Source: an uncultured Polaribacter sp.
GTDB taxonomy: Bacteria; Bacteroidota; Bacteroidia; Flavobacteriales; Flavobacteriaceae
Direction: 5' to 3'
Assembly (NCBI GenBank): GCA_943846595.1
Contig: OX044355.1
Span: forward strand, 2,250,259-2,314,258
Length of the DNA: 64,000 nucleotides
This document shows positions 11,305 to 20,666 of this stretch, in pieces. The translations under genes and the position numbers were made by a program. The first letter of the stretch is position 1, and the number at the start of each line of letters is the position of its first letter. The notes below the pieces were generated by a model, which was not told the origin of the DNA, made no database searches, and saw only the letters and a list, made by a program, of their open reading frames with translations.

Positions 11305-11454
11305 TAAACGCGATATCTTACTATGCGATCTAATGGCCTTATTCTTTTTAATTGTTTGTGCGATGCTGTAAAACGATATATTTACTTGATATAAATATGT
11401 GAATTATTTTCTTTCTTGTACTTTAGAGCGGAAATGTGAAAACATCAAATAATC

Positions 11455-12561
11455 ATGAAAAAAAATTTAAAAAAAAGAGTGCTCTTTTCAATACTCCTTT
11501 TACTCGCAATGTATATTGCGAATATTTTTATTAGTACTGGTTTTTTTAGAACAATCGAAAATACTTTTGATGGCAGCATTTTACAAGAAATAAAAATAGC
11601 GGGTGCGGAAGACATTACCATTAGTCAAACAGATCATTTTGCAATTGTTTCTGCGACCGCAAGAAAAAAAATTCCAACGACGCAACAAGAAAATGGCGGA
11701 CTGTATTATATAGACCTAACCGATACAAATTACCAACCAATAGTACTTACAAAAAACTTTGAAAAGCCTTTTGCTCCTCACGGAATTTCTATCTTCAAGA
11801 AGGATAGTAGTTATACGGTTGCCGCCATCAACCATACCAAGGAAGGTGAGTTTATTGAAATTTTCGAATTGATTGGTCGGGAATTAACACATCAAAAAAC
11901 ATTGAAAAACGAACGCATCTTTAGTCCAAATGACCTTGTTCTTTTAGATGAAAATCGTTTTTACTTCACCAATGATCATAAATATAAAGAAGGTATTCTT
12001 CGCTTAGCTGAAGACTATTTGGGCTTGGCAGTTTCAAATGTGGTGTATTATGATGGGGAGAATTACAGCGAAGTTGCAGACGGAATTGCCTATGCAAATG
12101 GAATCAATTATGATGTAAAAAGAAGGTTGCTATTTGTAGCATCTCCCAGAGATTTTTTGGTGAAAGTATATCAAAAAAATGAAGATCATACGTTAACTTT
12201 CATTGAAAATATTGACTGTAAAACAGGTGTTGATAATATTGAATTTGATACGGAGAATACCCTTTGGATTGGTGCACATCCAAGTCTATTGGATTTTAAC
12301 GCCTACGCAAAGGGAGACAAAGCGATTGCTCCCTCAGAAATCATAAAAATCAATTATATTGAAAAAGGAAACTACAATCTCGAGCAAGTTTACATGGAAG
12401 ATGGGTCTACAATGGCTGCAGCTACGGTAGCAGCTCCTTATGGAAATCTTATTTTGGCAGGGAATGTAATGGATGCGCAATTTTTAATTCTTAAAAGCAA
12501 TGAATTATTGAGCAAAAAACAACCATTTTCGAAAAAGAAAACGACCCCTCCTCCCCAATAA
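11455..12561 (+). CDS. Paraoxonase/arylesterase-like beta-propeller protein
   Basis: 368 residues with one N-terminal membrane anchor (FSILLLLAMYIANIFI). The rest follows the paraoxonase six-bladed propeller: FAPHGISIF, IFSPNDLVLLDENRFYFTND (the Asn-Asp of the Ca site), AYANGINYDV, TGVDNIEFD and LWIGAHPSLLDF match successive PON1 motifs. Members hydrolyse lactones or aryl esters; the substrate here is unknown. The last 20 residues (KKQPFSKKKTTPPPQ) do not resemble the family and run into the degraded sequence that follows, so the 3' end may be rearranged. Confidence 0.8.
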   Translation: MKKNLKKRVLFSILLLLAMYIANIFISTGFFRTIENTFDGSILQEIKIAGAEDITISQTDHFAIVSATARKKIPTTQQENGGLYYIDLTDTNYQPIVLTKNFEKPFAPHGISIFKKDSSYTVAAINHTKEGEFIEIFELIGRELTHQKTLKNERIFSPNDLVLLDENRFYFTNDHKYKEGILRLAEDYLGLAVSNVVYYDGENYSEVADGIAYANGINYDVKRRLLFVASPRDFLVKVYQKNEDHTLTFIENIDCKTGVDNIEFDTENTLWIGAHPSLLDFNAYAKGDKAIAPSEIIKINYIEKGNYNLEQVYMEDGSTMAAATVAAPYGNLILAGNVMDAQFLILKSNELLSKKQPFSKKKTTPPPQ

Positions 12562-12734
12562 TGAGGTTTTTTTGTACCATTTGGATGGAAAAGAAATTGC
12601 TCCTGAAGATTTGATTGAGATTCCTAACACACAGATAAAATCTGTTGGGGGCTTTAAATAAGAAAAGAGGTTTCAAAATATACCAACAAAAAGTACGATG
12701 GGGTCATTCTCATCGAAATAAAAAAAGAAAAATA
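12562..12734 (+). pseudogene. Remnant of a TonB-plug-like or regulatory-domain C-terminus
   Basis: In one frame the DNA reads NNEVFLYHLDGKEIAPEDL then IEIPNTQIKSVGGFK and stops; in another frame it resumes KYTNKKYDGVILIEIKKEK and stops at 12,733. Joined, this resembles the tail found on many Bacteroidota receptor-plug or BlaR-type proteins (DGKEI..IKSI.V.KG..A..KYG..G..GVI.I..K). No start codon, at least one frameshift. It is probably the end of a gene mostly deleted between its neighbours. Confidence 0.4.
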
Positions 12735-13349
12735 ATGCGAAAAATCATTTCCTTCATTACCCTGATATTACTAATGTCGGCATGTAACTCTCAAAGAAAA
12801 AAAACCTTGATTGGTGCTATAGAATACCAACAAAAACTAAATGAAAGTTATAAAGACGGCTCTAAGTCACCTTTGAAAAAGAACGATTTAAAAAACTTTA
12901 AAGGCCTCGAATTTTATCCTGTAGACAGTTCTTTTATTGTAACCGCTAGATTGACGAAAACAAAGGATGCCACAACTTTTGAGATGGCGACTACGACAGA
13001 CAGAAAACCATTGTACAAAGAATACGGTATTTTAACTTTTACCTTAAAAGGAATCGATTGTTCGCTAACGGTTTACCAAAGTCAAGATGATCTCCGGGAT
13101 GAAAAATACAAAGACTTCCTCTTTTTGCCTTTTACAGACAATTCTTCTGGAAACGGTTCTTATGCGGGGGGACGCTACATGGATGTGATGACTACAGACG
13201 AGAAAACTGATGGAACGATTGTCTTAAACTTTAACAACAGCTACAATCCTTATTGTGCTTATAATGAAAAATATTCTTGTCCATTAACACCGAGACAAAA
13301 TCATTTGTCTTTAGCTGTAAAAGCAGGAATTAAAGATTTCAAAAAATAG
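12735..13349 (+). CDS. DUF1684 domain lipoprotein
   Basis: Start at 12,735 chosen because it gives a lipoprotein signal (MRKIISFITLILLMSAC); the longer open frame upstream is remnant sequence. About 204 residues. DUF1684 motifs: TFEMATTTDRKPLYKEYGIL, LPFTDNSSGNGSYAGGRYMD, and NFNNSYNPYCAYNEKYSCPL with PRQNHLSLAVKAG at the end. Function of the family is unknown. It may be regulated apart from the paraoxonase-like gene. Confidence 0.85.
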   Translation: MRKIISFITLILLMSACNSQRKKTLIGAIEYQQKLNESYKDGSKSPLKKNDLKNFKGLEFYPVDSSFIVTARLTKTKDATTFEMATTTDRKPLYKEYGILTFTLKGIDCSLTVYQSQDDLRDEKYKDFLFLPFTDNSSGNGSYAGGRYMDVMTTDEKTDGTIVLNFNNSYNPYCAYNEKYSCPLTPRQNHLSLAVKAGIKDFKK

Positions 13350-13389
13350 CGATCTCAAGTTCAGAATCGTTATTCAAATACTTTGCGGT

Positions 13390-14091
13390 TTAAGAGTCGA
13401 TAGAAATATCACTTATTAAGTCTAATTTTATGGCTTTTTCTAAAGCCTCCAAATAAGGATTCCGAACCTTCAACTTTGTTGCAGCGTGTGCTTTTTTATT
13501 TAATTTGGAAGACATTTCTGCAACTTTTATGGCGGTCTCCATCAATTGTGATTCTGGAACAATACGATCTAAAAAACCAGCAGCAAGGGCTTGTTTCGAA
13601 TTAAATATTTCCGCATTGTTTATACTTCGATTCAGGTACACTTCTGATAAACGAGATTTTGCAATTGCGATTCCAGCATGGTGCATGGTCATCCCAATCA
13701 TAACTTCATTTAAACCAATTTTAAAAGGGCCATCTACGCCAATTCTATAATCGGATGACAATAATAAAAAAGCGCCTTTGGCAATCGCATGTCCGGAACA
13801 TGCAATGATAATCGGCTGAGGAAAGGACAGCATTCGTAAAGATAATTTTGATCCTTTGGTAACTAATTCTTTTGCCGATTCTGGAGATTTTGTCATTATT
13901 TTCAAATCAAATCCTGCAGAAAAAATACCGCTTTGACCTGTTAAAATGACAACTTTATTTTCTTTTTCAGCAGTATCTAAGCCGCTATTTAAACCTTCAA
14001 TAACTTTATGATTGATTGCATTTGCTTTTCCATTTACAATGGTAATAACAGCATACTGCTCTTCGGATTGGTAAGTAACAAATTCGTTCAT
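13390..14091 (-). CDS. Crotonase-family enoyl-CoA hydratase/isomerase
   Basis: 233 residues of the crotonase fold. The oxyanion-hole segments are GIFSAGFDLKIM and ACSGHAIAKGAFLLL; the following active-site helix reads KIGLNEVMIGMTM. Family members act on CoA thioesters (hydration, isomerisation, hydrolysis). The shortened C-terminus and lack of a neighbouring beta-oxidation gene leave the substrate open. It converges with the DUF1684 gene. Confidence 0.88.
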   Translation of the reverse strand: MNEFVTYQSEEQYAVITIVNGKANAINHKVIEGLNSGLDTAEKENKVVILTGQSGIFSAGFDLKIMTKSPESAKELVTKGSKLSLRMLSFPQPIIIACSGHAIAKGAFLLLSSDYRIGVDGPFKIGLNEVMIGMTMHHAGIAIAKSRLSEVYLNRSINNAEIFNSKQALAAGFLDRIVPESQLMETAIKVAEMSSKLNKKAHAATKLKVRNPYLEALEKAIKLDLISDISIDS

Positions 14092-14135
14092 TGATATTTT
14101 TAAAATTAGTGAAAAATGGAGTTTTAGATTACTAT

Positions 14136-14507
14136 TTAAAGTAATTTAACTACAAAAATTCCTGCGAACACGGCTAAAAAACCGATCACAAAACTGGCAA
14201 TGGTATAAACCACAAAGCTTGTAAAATCTCCCGATTTTAAAAACAAGTGATTCTCATACGCAAAGGCTGAAAAAGTGGTAAATCCACCACAAAAACCAGT
14301 GGCAAGTAGTAAGGTTGAGTTCTGACTGAGGGTTTCATTTTTAGCTGCTAGGCCCAAAATAATTCCAATCAATAAACTTCCTAGAACATTGGCTGCAAAA
14401 GTTCCGTAGGGCATACCATTTTCGGTTGCATTCAACCATTTTCCAATTCCATAGCGTAAAACGCTACCAAATCCACCGCCAACAAATACAAAAAGCAACT
14501 GTTTCAT
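14136..14507 (-). CDS. crcB: Fluoride channel Fluc/CrcB
   Basis: 123 residues, four membrane helices. Typical CrcB motifs: GGGFGSVLRYGIGKWL, YGTFAANVLGSLLIG (channel Asn) and TGFCGGFTTFSAFAYE (the Phe box and central Na-site region). Forms a dual-topology dimer exporting fluoride across the inner membrane. No fluoride riboswitch was recognised upstream. Confidence 0.95.
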   Translation of the reverse strand: MKQLLFVFVGGGFGSVLRYGIGKWLNATENGMPYGTFAANVLGSLLIGIILGLAAKNETLSQNSTLLLATGFCGGFTTFSAFAYENHLFLKSGDFTSFVVYTIASFVIGFLAVFAGIFVVKLL

Positions 14508-14556
14508 TATCGTTTCATTTTATCAATCCTTGGATTTTTTTATTGAACAAAGCGCA

Positions 14557-15099
14557 CTAGTCTACCAGGTGAATCATGGCAAAAACAGCATAATTAATCA
14601 TGTCTTGATAATTGGCATCAATGCCCTCAGAAACAATGGTCTTCCCTTTGTTATCCTCAATTTGTTTCACCCTTAATAATTTTTGCAAAATGAGGTCGGT
14701 CAATGAAGAAACTCGCATGTCCCGCCATGCTTCTCCGTAATCATGATTTTTATTGAGCATTAGTTCTTTGGTAATCGTGCTATGTTTGTCAAACAACAAG
14801 GTGGCTGCTTCTGTATTTAAATCTGGGGTTTCTACAACACCATTTTCTAACTGAATTAAGGCCATGATCGAATAGTTGATAATTCCAATAAATTCCGATT
14901 TCTCGCCTTCAGCTACTTTTTGCACCTCGTTTTCTTGCAACTGACGAATTCTTTGCGCTTTGATAAAAATCTGATCTGTAAGAGATGGCAATCTTAATAT
15001 GCGCCATGCACTCCCATAATCGCTCATTTTTTTCATGAACAAACTTCTACATTCGGTTATTACTGCGTCATATTGTTTTGAGGTTTCCTGCATCTTCAC
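14557..15099 (-). CDS. DUF1599 protein with two tandem domain copies
   Basis: 180 residues. The same about 80-residue unit occurs twice: KKMSDYGSAWRILRLPSLTD ... FIGIINYSIMALIQL (first half) and LNKNHDYGEAWRDMRVSSLT ... YQDMINYAVFAMIHL (second half). DUF1599 (nucleotide-modification-associated domain 1) is predicted to bind modified nucleotides, but no activity is established. Common next to folate or central-metabolism genes in Bacteroidota; here it diverges from the LOG/folP pair. Confidence 0.85.
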   Translation of the reverse strand: MKMQETSKQYDAVITECRSLFMKKMSDYGSAWRILRLPSLTDQIFIKAQRIRQLQENEVQKVAEGEKSEFIGIINYSIMALIQLENGVVETPDLNTEAATLLFDKHSTITKELMLNKNHDYGEAWRDMRVSSLTDLILQKLLRVKQIEDNKGKTIVSEGIDANYQDMINYAVFAMIHLVD

Positions 15100-15181
15100 T
15101 ATTTAAAAAAGTATTTTACCAAATGTAGTAAATCTTAAAAGCATTTCATTTATTTTTACCTTAAATTTATCAATCACCTCT

Positions 15182-15763
15182 ATGAATAAAATTGTTGTTT
15201 TTTGTGGCTCTAGTTTAGGATTTAATCCGATTTATAAAGAAGCTGCTATCTCCTTAGGAAATTATTTTGCCGAAAACAAAATTGGATTAGTCTATGGTGG
15301 TGGAAAAATTGGAATGATGGGCGTATTGTCGTCTACAATTTTAGCGCAAAAAGGGGAAGTAATTGGAGTGATTCCAAAACTCTTAGAAAAAGAGGAAGTG
15401 CTTCATACAGGCGTTGAAGAAATGATTGTGTGTAAAACCATGAGTGAGCGTAAGGTTATTATGAGCAAATTGGTGGATGGATACATTACATTGCCTGGAG
15501 GTTTTGGCACTTTGGATGAACTTTTTGAAGCATTAACTTTAGGGCAATTGCACATAGAGCAAAAACCCATTGGACTGTTGAATGTCAATGGTTTTTTTGA
15601 TGCAATACTTCTCCAATTGGATAAAATGGTGGAAGAAGGATATGTAAAACAAGACAATAGAAACCTATTAATTGTAGAGGCCTCAGTGACTGAATTGATG
15701 AAAAAAATGCACCAATATACCGCTCCAAAAATAAGTCCTGTAATTCAAAAAGTTGTTTCATAA
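15182..15763 (+). CDS. LOG family protein (TIGR00730)
   Basis: 193 residues of Rossmann fold with LVYGGGKIGMMG near the start and the LOG signature PGGFGTLDELFEALTLGQL. Characterised members are nucleoside-5'-monophosphate phosphoribohydrolases (cytokinin riboside phosphate in plants and pathogens, nucleotide turnover in bacteria). Its TAA abuts the folP ATG with no gap, so the two genes form one operon. Confidence 0.9.
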   Translation: MNKIVVFCGSSLGFNPIYKEAAISLGNYFAENKIGLVYGGGKIGMMGVLSSTILAQKGEVIGVIPKLLEKEEVLHTGVEEMIVCKTMSERKVIMSKLVDGYITLPGGFGTLDELFEALTLGQLHIEQKPIGLLNVNGFFDAILLQLDKMVEEGYVKQDNRNLLIVEASVTELMKKMHQYTAPKISPVIQKVVS

Positions 15764-16585
15764 ATGACCATTAACTGTAAAGGAAACTTAATTGATTTGT
15801 CGGAACCCAAAGTGATGGGGATTTTAAACATTACTCCTGATTCGTTTTTTGATGGTGGCGCCTATAAAAATGAAGCTGCGATTCTGGATCAGGTTGAAAA
15901 AATGCTTTCTGAAGGTGCTACTTTTATTGATGTTGGTGCGTATTCTTCGCGTCCAGGAGCGGCACATGTTTCGGAAGAAGAAGAGTTAAAAAGAATCCTC
16001 CCAGTGATTCAATTGTTGGTTCAAAAGTTTCCAAATATTCTTATTTCTGTGGATACTTTTAGGAGTAAAATCGCCCAAGAATGTGTCTTAGTGGGTGCGG
16101 CAATAATCAATGATATTTCTGGCGGAAATATGGATCCCAAAATGTTTCAAACAGTTGCCAAATTGCAAGTTCCTTATATTGTAATGCACATGTTGGGAAC
16201 ACCTCAAAACATGCAAAAAAACCCGATTTATAAATCGGTTACACATGAATTAATTTCATTTTTTGCAGACAAAATTCATCAATTACATGTATTAAAAGTA
16301 AACGATGTGCTTATCGATGTTGGTTTTGGCTTTGGAAAAGCACCCGCTCACAATTTTGAATTGCTTAAAAATTTAGCGCTTTTCAAAAACATAGAAGTTC
16401 CTATTCTCATTGGAGTTTCCAGAAAATCGATGCTGTACAAAACCCTAGATATTTCTGCACAGGAAGCACTAAATGCAACAACATCTGCAAATACGATTGC
16501 CCTTCTAAATGGCGCAAACATCCTACGGGTTCACGATGTAAAAGAAGCTGTAGAAGCCGTCAAAATCGTCGCTCAAATTCGTTAA
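15764..16585 (+). CDS. folP: Dihydropteroate synthase
   Basis: 273 residues; joins p-aminobenzoate with the pterin pyrophosphate in folate synthesis. The first DHPS signature is MGILNITPDSFFDGG, followed by FIDVGAYSSRPGA, IINDISGG, DVGFGFGKAPAHNFELL, IGVSRKSM and the terminal RVHDVKEAVEAVKI. ATG immediately follows the LOG-protein stop. Target of sulfonamides. Confidence 0.97.
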   Translation: MTINCKGNLIDLSEPKVMGILNITPDSFFDGGAYKNEAAILDQVEKMLSEGATFIDVGAYSSRPGAAHVSEEEELKRILPVIQLLVQKFPNILISVDTFRSKIAQECVLVGAAIINDISGGNMDPKMFQTVAKLQVPYIVMHMLGTPQNMQKNPIYKSVTHELISFFADKIHQLHVLKVNDVLIDVGFGFGKAPAHNFELLKNLALFKNIEVPILIGVSRKSMLYKTLDISAQEALNATTSANTIALLNGANILRVHDVKEAVEAVKIVAQIR

Positions 16586-16594
16586 TTTCCACCC

Positions 16595-16765
16595 TTAAGA
16601 ATGGAATAGATTGATTTTATTTTTATTCTTTTTGTAAGCTTCAATTTTGACTGTATTTATATAATACTGTTCCGTTTTTGAAAAGGTATCTGTATCATAT
16701 TTATTGAAAGACCGAAGCAAGTAGATTCTTGTATTCTTATTATCCAATGCAGAAATCAAGGACTG
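16595..16765 (-). pseudogene. Possible C-terminal gene remnant
   Basis: An open minus-strand frame of 56 codons without a usual start reads ISALDNKNTRIYLLRSFNKY and then KTEQYYINTVKIEAYKKN before stopping. The amino-acid mix is protein-like, but there is no upstream coding region in frame. It may be the surviving end of a deleted gene between folP and cdaA. No family recognised. Confidence 0.25.
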
Positions 16766-16815
16766 CTATTGCAATGGCGAAATTTATTAGTATTTTAGCA
16801 AAATCAATCTCAACT

Positions 16816-17592
16816 ATGTTCGATTTTATTGAATTTTCTTTTTTAGATTTTTTAGACATTGTATTGGTAGCAACGCTGCTATATTATATCTATAAACTTT
16901 TAAAAGGTACTGTAGCTATCAATATTGTTATCGGAATTGCACTTATTTTTTTGAGTTGGAGAATTACTTTGGCATTAAGAATGGAGATGTTGAGTGGAAT
17001 TCTAGGAAAATTACTTTCTGGGGGAGTCATTGCATTGATTATTGTTTTTCAACAAGAGATTCGGAAATTTTTATTAATGATTGGATCCACCAATTTTTCA
17101 ACAAAAAAAAGTTTCTTAAAACAATTGAAATTTTTACAAACAGAAATTGCCTCTGAAATTGATACCGATACGTTGATCAATGCCAGTAAAAATTTATCAA
17201 AAACAAAAACTGGTGCACTAATTGTCATTGAGCGAACCAATAGTTTAGATTTTTTAATTAATTCTGGTGATGTCATGAATGCCTTAATGAATGAAGCAAT
17301 TTTACAAAGTATTTTCTACAAAAATAGTCCATTACACGATGGCGCAACCATCATTAGAGATAATTTTATAGTAGCAACACGTGTGGTACTTCCAGTTTCT
17401 AGTAGTGAAAAAATTCCTGCACGATTTGGATTAAGACACCGAGCAGCCATTGGGGTTTCTGAAAAAACAGACGCAGTTTGTTTGTTGGTTTCGGAAGAGA
17501 CTGGAGAAGTTTCCTATATTAAAGATGGTGAATTTGAACTCTTTAAAGATTACAATGAGCTGAATCAGAAAATGAAAAAAGATTTAAGCTAA
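16816..17592 (+). CDS. cdaA: Diadenylate cyclase
   Basis: Membrane-bound synthase of c-di-AMP. Start at 16,816 (MFDFIEFSFLDFLDIVLVAT) is preferred over upstream ATGs because family members begin here. Three N-terminal membrane helices (about residues 10-80) precede the DAC domain, which shows both catalytic motifs: DGATII and RFGLRHRAAIG. About 258 residues. Lies downstream of folP, with a roughly 230-nt gap. In Bacteroidota this is usually the only c-di-AMP synthase. Confidence 0.93.
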   Translation: MFDFIEFSFLDFLDIVLVATLLYYIYKLLKGTVAINIVIGIALIFLSWRITLALRMEMLSGILGKLLSGGVIALIIVFQQEIRKFLLMIGSTNFSTKKSFLKQLKFLQTEIASEIDTDTLINASKNLSKTKTGALIVIERTNSLDFLINSGDVMNALMNEAILQSIFYKNSPLHDGATIIRDNFIVATRVVLPVSSSEKIPARFGLRHRAAIGVSEKTDAVCLLVSEETGEVSYIKDGEFELFKDYNELNQKMKKDLS

Positions 17593-17609
17593 TCCTTTCT
17601 TGACAGCGG

Positions 17610-19376
17610 CTAGGATGCTAATTCTGCACTAAATTGCTTGTCGTATAAGTTTTTATAATATCCGTTTTCTTTTACCAATAGTTCTTGATGTGTTCCTTCT
17701 TCAACAATCAAACCTTTATCCATTACAATAATTTTATCTGCTTGTTTTATGGTTGCTAATCGGTGCGCTATTACAATTGAAGTTCGGTCTTTTGTAATGG
17801 TTTCTGTAGCAAACTGGATCATTTGTTCGGCATAGGAATCTACAGAGGAAGTTGCTTCATCTAAAATTAAAATACTGGGGTTACTTACATAGGCTCGTAA
17901 AAAAGCAATCAGTTGTCTTTGCCCTGAAGAGAGCATCCCGCCTCTTTCTTTCACATTATAGCTGTAGTTCCCAGGAAGTGACATAATGAATTTGTGAATT
18001 CCAATTTGTTTGGCTGCTAGCGTAACTTCTGCCAATGAGATTGCGTTGTTTTTTAAGGTAATATTATTTAAAATAGAATCGGAAAACAAAAACACATCTT
18101 GTAAAACAATGGCCACTTGTTTTCGTAAGGACTCTAATTCGTAATTTTGAACTGAAACAGTATCTACAGCAATTTCACCGCTATCAATTTCATAAAAACG
18201 ATTGATTAAATTAATGATAGTAGATTTTCCTGCACCTGTTGCGCCAACAATTGCCACAGTTTGCCCTTCTTGTACTTCCAATGAAATACCTTTTAAAACC
18301 TCTTCCCCTTTGATGTAACTAAAACGAACATTTTCAAAGGTGATATTTCCTTTTAAATTTTTGGCTTTAAGGGTTCCTTGTTTTACAATACTACTATGAG
18401 TGTCAATAATATTAAAAACACGTTCACCAGAAACAATGCCCATTTGTAATTGATTGAACTTGTCTGCAATTTGTCTTAGAGGTTGAAACAGCATTTGCGC
18501 ATACATGATAAATGCAAAAATTTCTGCCACACTTGCAACCGACTGATCTACCACTTGAAGTCCTCCAAACCAAACCAACAAACCTATGGCTATTGATGAA
18601 AATATTTCTGCAATCGGGAAGAAAATGGAATAATACCAGATTGTTTTTATATAAGCTTGTTTGTGCTTATTATTAATTTCTTTAAAGTTGTCATACTCAA
18701 TTTTTTCTCTATTAAAAAGTTGTACAATTTTCATTCCAGTAACTCGTTCTTGCACAAAACTATTTAGGTTAGAAACTTGATTTCTTACTTCTTGAAATGT
18801 TGCTTTTATCGCAATTTGAAATCTTTTTGTTGCATAAATTAAAATGGGTAAAACCAACAAAGTAATCAATGCCAATTGCCAATTCATGATCAGCATAATT
18901 ACAATTACTACTAACATTTTTAAAAGATCACTCGTAATCTTAAAAACCCCTTGCGTAAAAAAGGCAGAAATTGTTTCAATATCTGAAACTACTCTTGTTA
19001 CAAGTTTTCCTAACGCATTTTTATCAAAATATGCCATTTTAAATTGCAAAATATGTCGAAATATTTTTGCTCTGATATCTCTAATAATGTGCTGCCCTAC
19101 CCAGTTAGAAAAATAAATAAAGGTAAATTCAAGTAAAACTTCGATTCCCAAAACACCAAACATTAATAATACATAATACAGCAATGCATTGCTATCTTTT
19201 GGGATTACTCCTTCATCGATTGTAAGCATTAGAATGTAAGGCCTTACTGCTGCAAAAAAAGAGAGTAAAATGGTAGAAAAAGCAGCAGTAAAAAAGTTGA
19301 GACGATACTTTTTTGCAAAACTCATAAGTCTTGAAAATATTTTTATATCGAATGCATTTCCTGTTTTATCTGCCAA
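17610..19376 (-). CDS. ABC exporter, fused membrane and ATPase domains
   Basis: 588 residues, type IV (MsbA-like) half-transporter. Six membrane helices (about residues 15-310), then an ATPase with Walker A GATGAGKST (near residue 380), Q-loop VLQDVFLF, signature LSSGQRQL and Walker B ILILDEATSSVD. Works as a dimer exporting lipids, drugs or peptides; the substrate is unknown. The truA start codon is 3 nt upstream of its own partner region (truA stop at 19,380), so truA and this gene are co-transcribed. Confidence 0.92.
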   Translation of the reverse strand: MADKTGNAFDIKIFSRLMSFAKKYRLNFFTAAFSTILLSFFAAVRPYILMLTIDEGVIPKDSNALLYYVLLMFGVLGIEVLLEFTFIYFSNWVGQHIIRDIRAKIFRHILQFKMAYFDKNALGKLVTRVVSDIETISAFFTQGVFKITSDLLKMLVVIVIMLIMNWQLALITLLVLPILIYATKRFQIAIKATFQEVRNQVSNLNSFVQERVTGMKIVQLFNREKIEYDNFKEINNKHKQAYIKTIWYYSIFFPIAEIFSSIAIGLLVWFGGLQVVDQSVASVAEIFAFIMYAQMLFQPLRQIADKFNQLQMGIVSGERVFNIIDTHSSIVKQGTLKAKNLKGNITFENVRFSYIKGEEVLKGISLEVQEGQTVAIVGATGAGKSTIINLINRFYEIDSGEIAVDTVSVQNYELESLRKQVAIVLQDVFLFSDSILNNITLKNNAISLAEVTLAAKQIGIHKFIMSLPGNYSYNVKERGGMLSSGQRQLIAFLRAYVSNPSILILDEATSSVDSYAEQMIQFATETITKDRTSIVIAHRLATIKQADKIIVMDKGLIVEEGTHQELLVKENGYYKNLYDKQFSAELAS

Positions 19377-19379
19377 AAT

Positions 19380-20105
19380 CTAATATTTTATTGCTGTTAA
19401 AAATAACCCTTTTGCTGGAACGGATAGTCCGGCTTTACTTCTGCTTTTACTTTCTATAATTTTCCTAAAATCTTCAACGGTTTTCTTTCCCGACCCAACT
19501 TCCAATAAGGTTCCTACAATGGCTCTCACCATATTTCTTAAAAATCGATTGGCAGAGATATGAAATGTCAATTCGTTTTCTTTTTCAATCCAAACGGCTT
19601 TTGTGATATCGCAGTTAAAGGTATAAACGTCTGTTTTTACTTTTGAAAAGGATTCAAAATCCTGATATTCTAACAATAGTTTTGCCGCTTCGTTCATTCG
19701 ATTTAAATCAAATTTTTGAGAATGAATTTGCCATGCAAAATCCAATAAAAAAGGATCTCTTCCCAAACATATTTTATAGACATAACTTCTACTTAGAGCA
19801 TTAAACCGTGCATGCATTTCTTGATCTACTGAAAAAACTTTACGAACAACAATGTCTTCTGGCAAAATGGAATTTAATTTAAAAACCACATTTTCATCCA
19901 ATTTTTGGTCCACATCAAAGTGCGCAAACATTTGAGAAGCGTGAACACCAGTATCGGTTCTTCCGGCACCTACTACGCTAATTTCGTATTGTAGCATAGT
20001 GCTTAAAGCGTAGTTTACTTTTTGTTGTACAGAAATTGCATCGGGTTGAATTTGCCAACCATGATAGTTTTTTCCGTTGTAAGAAAGTTCTATAAAATAT
20101 CTCAA
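19380..20105 (-). CDS. truA: tRNA pseudouridine synthase A
   Basis: 241 residues; makes pseudouridine at positions 38-40 of the tRNA anticodon arm. The catalytic Asp lies in VVGAGRTDTGVHASQMFAHF; the end motif RNMVRAIVGTLLEVG is also typical. First gene of a two-gene operon with the ABC exporter (3-nt gap). Confidence 0.96.
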   Translation of the reverse strand: MRYFIELSYNGKNYHGWQIQPDAISVQQKVNYALSTMLQYEISVVGAGRTDTGVHASQMFAHFDVDQKLDENVVFKLNSILPEDIVVRKVFSVDQEMHARFNALSRSYVYKICLGRDPFLLDFAWQIHSQKFDLNRMNEAAKLLLEYQDFESFSKVKTDVYTFNCDITKAVWIEKENELTFHISANRFLRNMVRAIVGTLLEVGSGKKTVEDFRKIIESKSRSKAGLSVPAKGLFLTAIKY

Positions 20106-20168
20106 TAATTGTCTATTTTGAAGACATCAAAATTACGAAATTTATTTTGTTATTAGTATTTTTGTAGG

Positions 20169-20666
20169 GTGAAGAAAATCTTGTTACTCTCCGATACGCA
20201 TAGTTATATTGATGACCAAATTTTAAAGTTTGTAAAACAAGCGGATGAAGTTTGGCATGCAGGCGATATTGGCAATTTAGAGGTTACAGATGCGATAAAG
20301 GCAATCAAGCCTTTACGAGCAGTTTACGGAAATATTGATGCTACTGATGCCCGATCGGAATTCCCTTTAGACAATCGTTTTGAACTTGAAAAAGTGAGTG
20401 TATGGATTACGCATATTGGTGGATATCCAAACAAATACAATCAAAGGATTCGAGAGGAAATAAACAAAAACACCCCTCAAATTTTTATTGCTGGACATTC
20501 TCATATTTTAAAAGTTCAATATGATAAAAAATTAAATCTTTTACACTTAAACCCAGGTGCAGCTGGTAATCATGGGTTTCACAAAATAAGAACAATGCTC
20601 CGTTTCAGCCTTGATAATGGAGACATAAAAGCGATGGAAATTATAGAACTGGCAAATCGGGGTTAG
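20169..20666 (+). CDS. YfcE/MJ0936-type metallophosphoesterase, GTG start
   Basis: 165 residues of the calcineurin-like fold. Metal-binding motifs in order: LLSDTHSY (DxH), HAGDIGN (GD), YGNIDA (GNxD), THIGG and AGHSHILK (GHT/SH). GTG at 20,169 is the only start that keeps the first metal motif at the N-terminus. Predicted phosphodiesterase; natural substrate unknown. Its 3' end overlaps the convergent kinase remnant by 26 nt. Confidence 0.88.
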   Translation: MKKILLLSDTHSYIDDQILKFVKQADEVWHAGDIGNLEVTDAIKAIKPLRAVYGNIDATDARSEFPLDNRFELEKVSVWITHIGGYPNKYNQRIREEINKNTPQIFIAGHSHILKVQYDKKLNLLHLNPGAAGNHGFHKIRTMLRFSLDNGDIKAMEIIELANRG

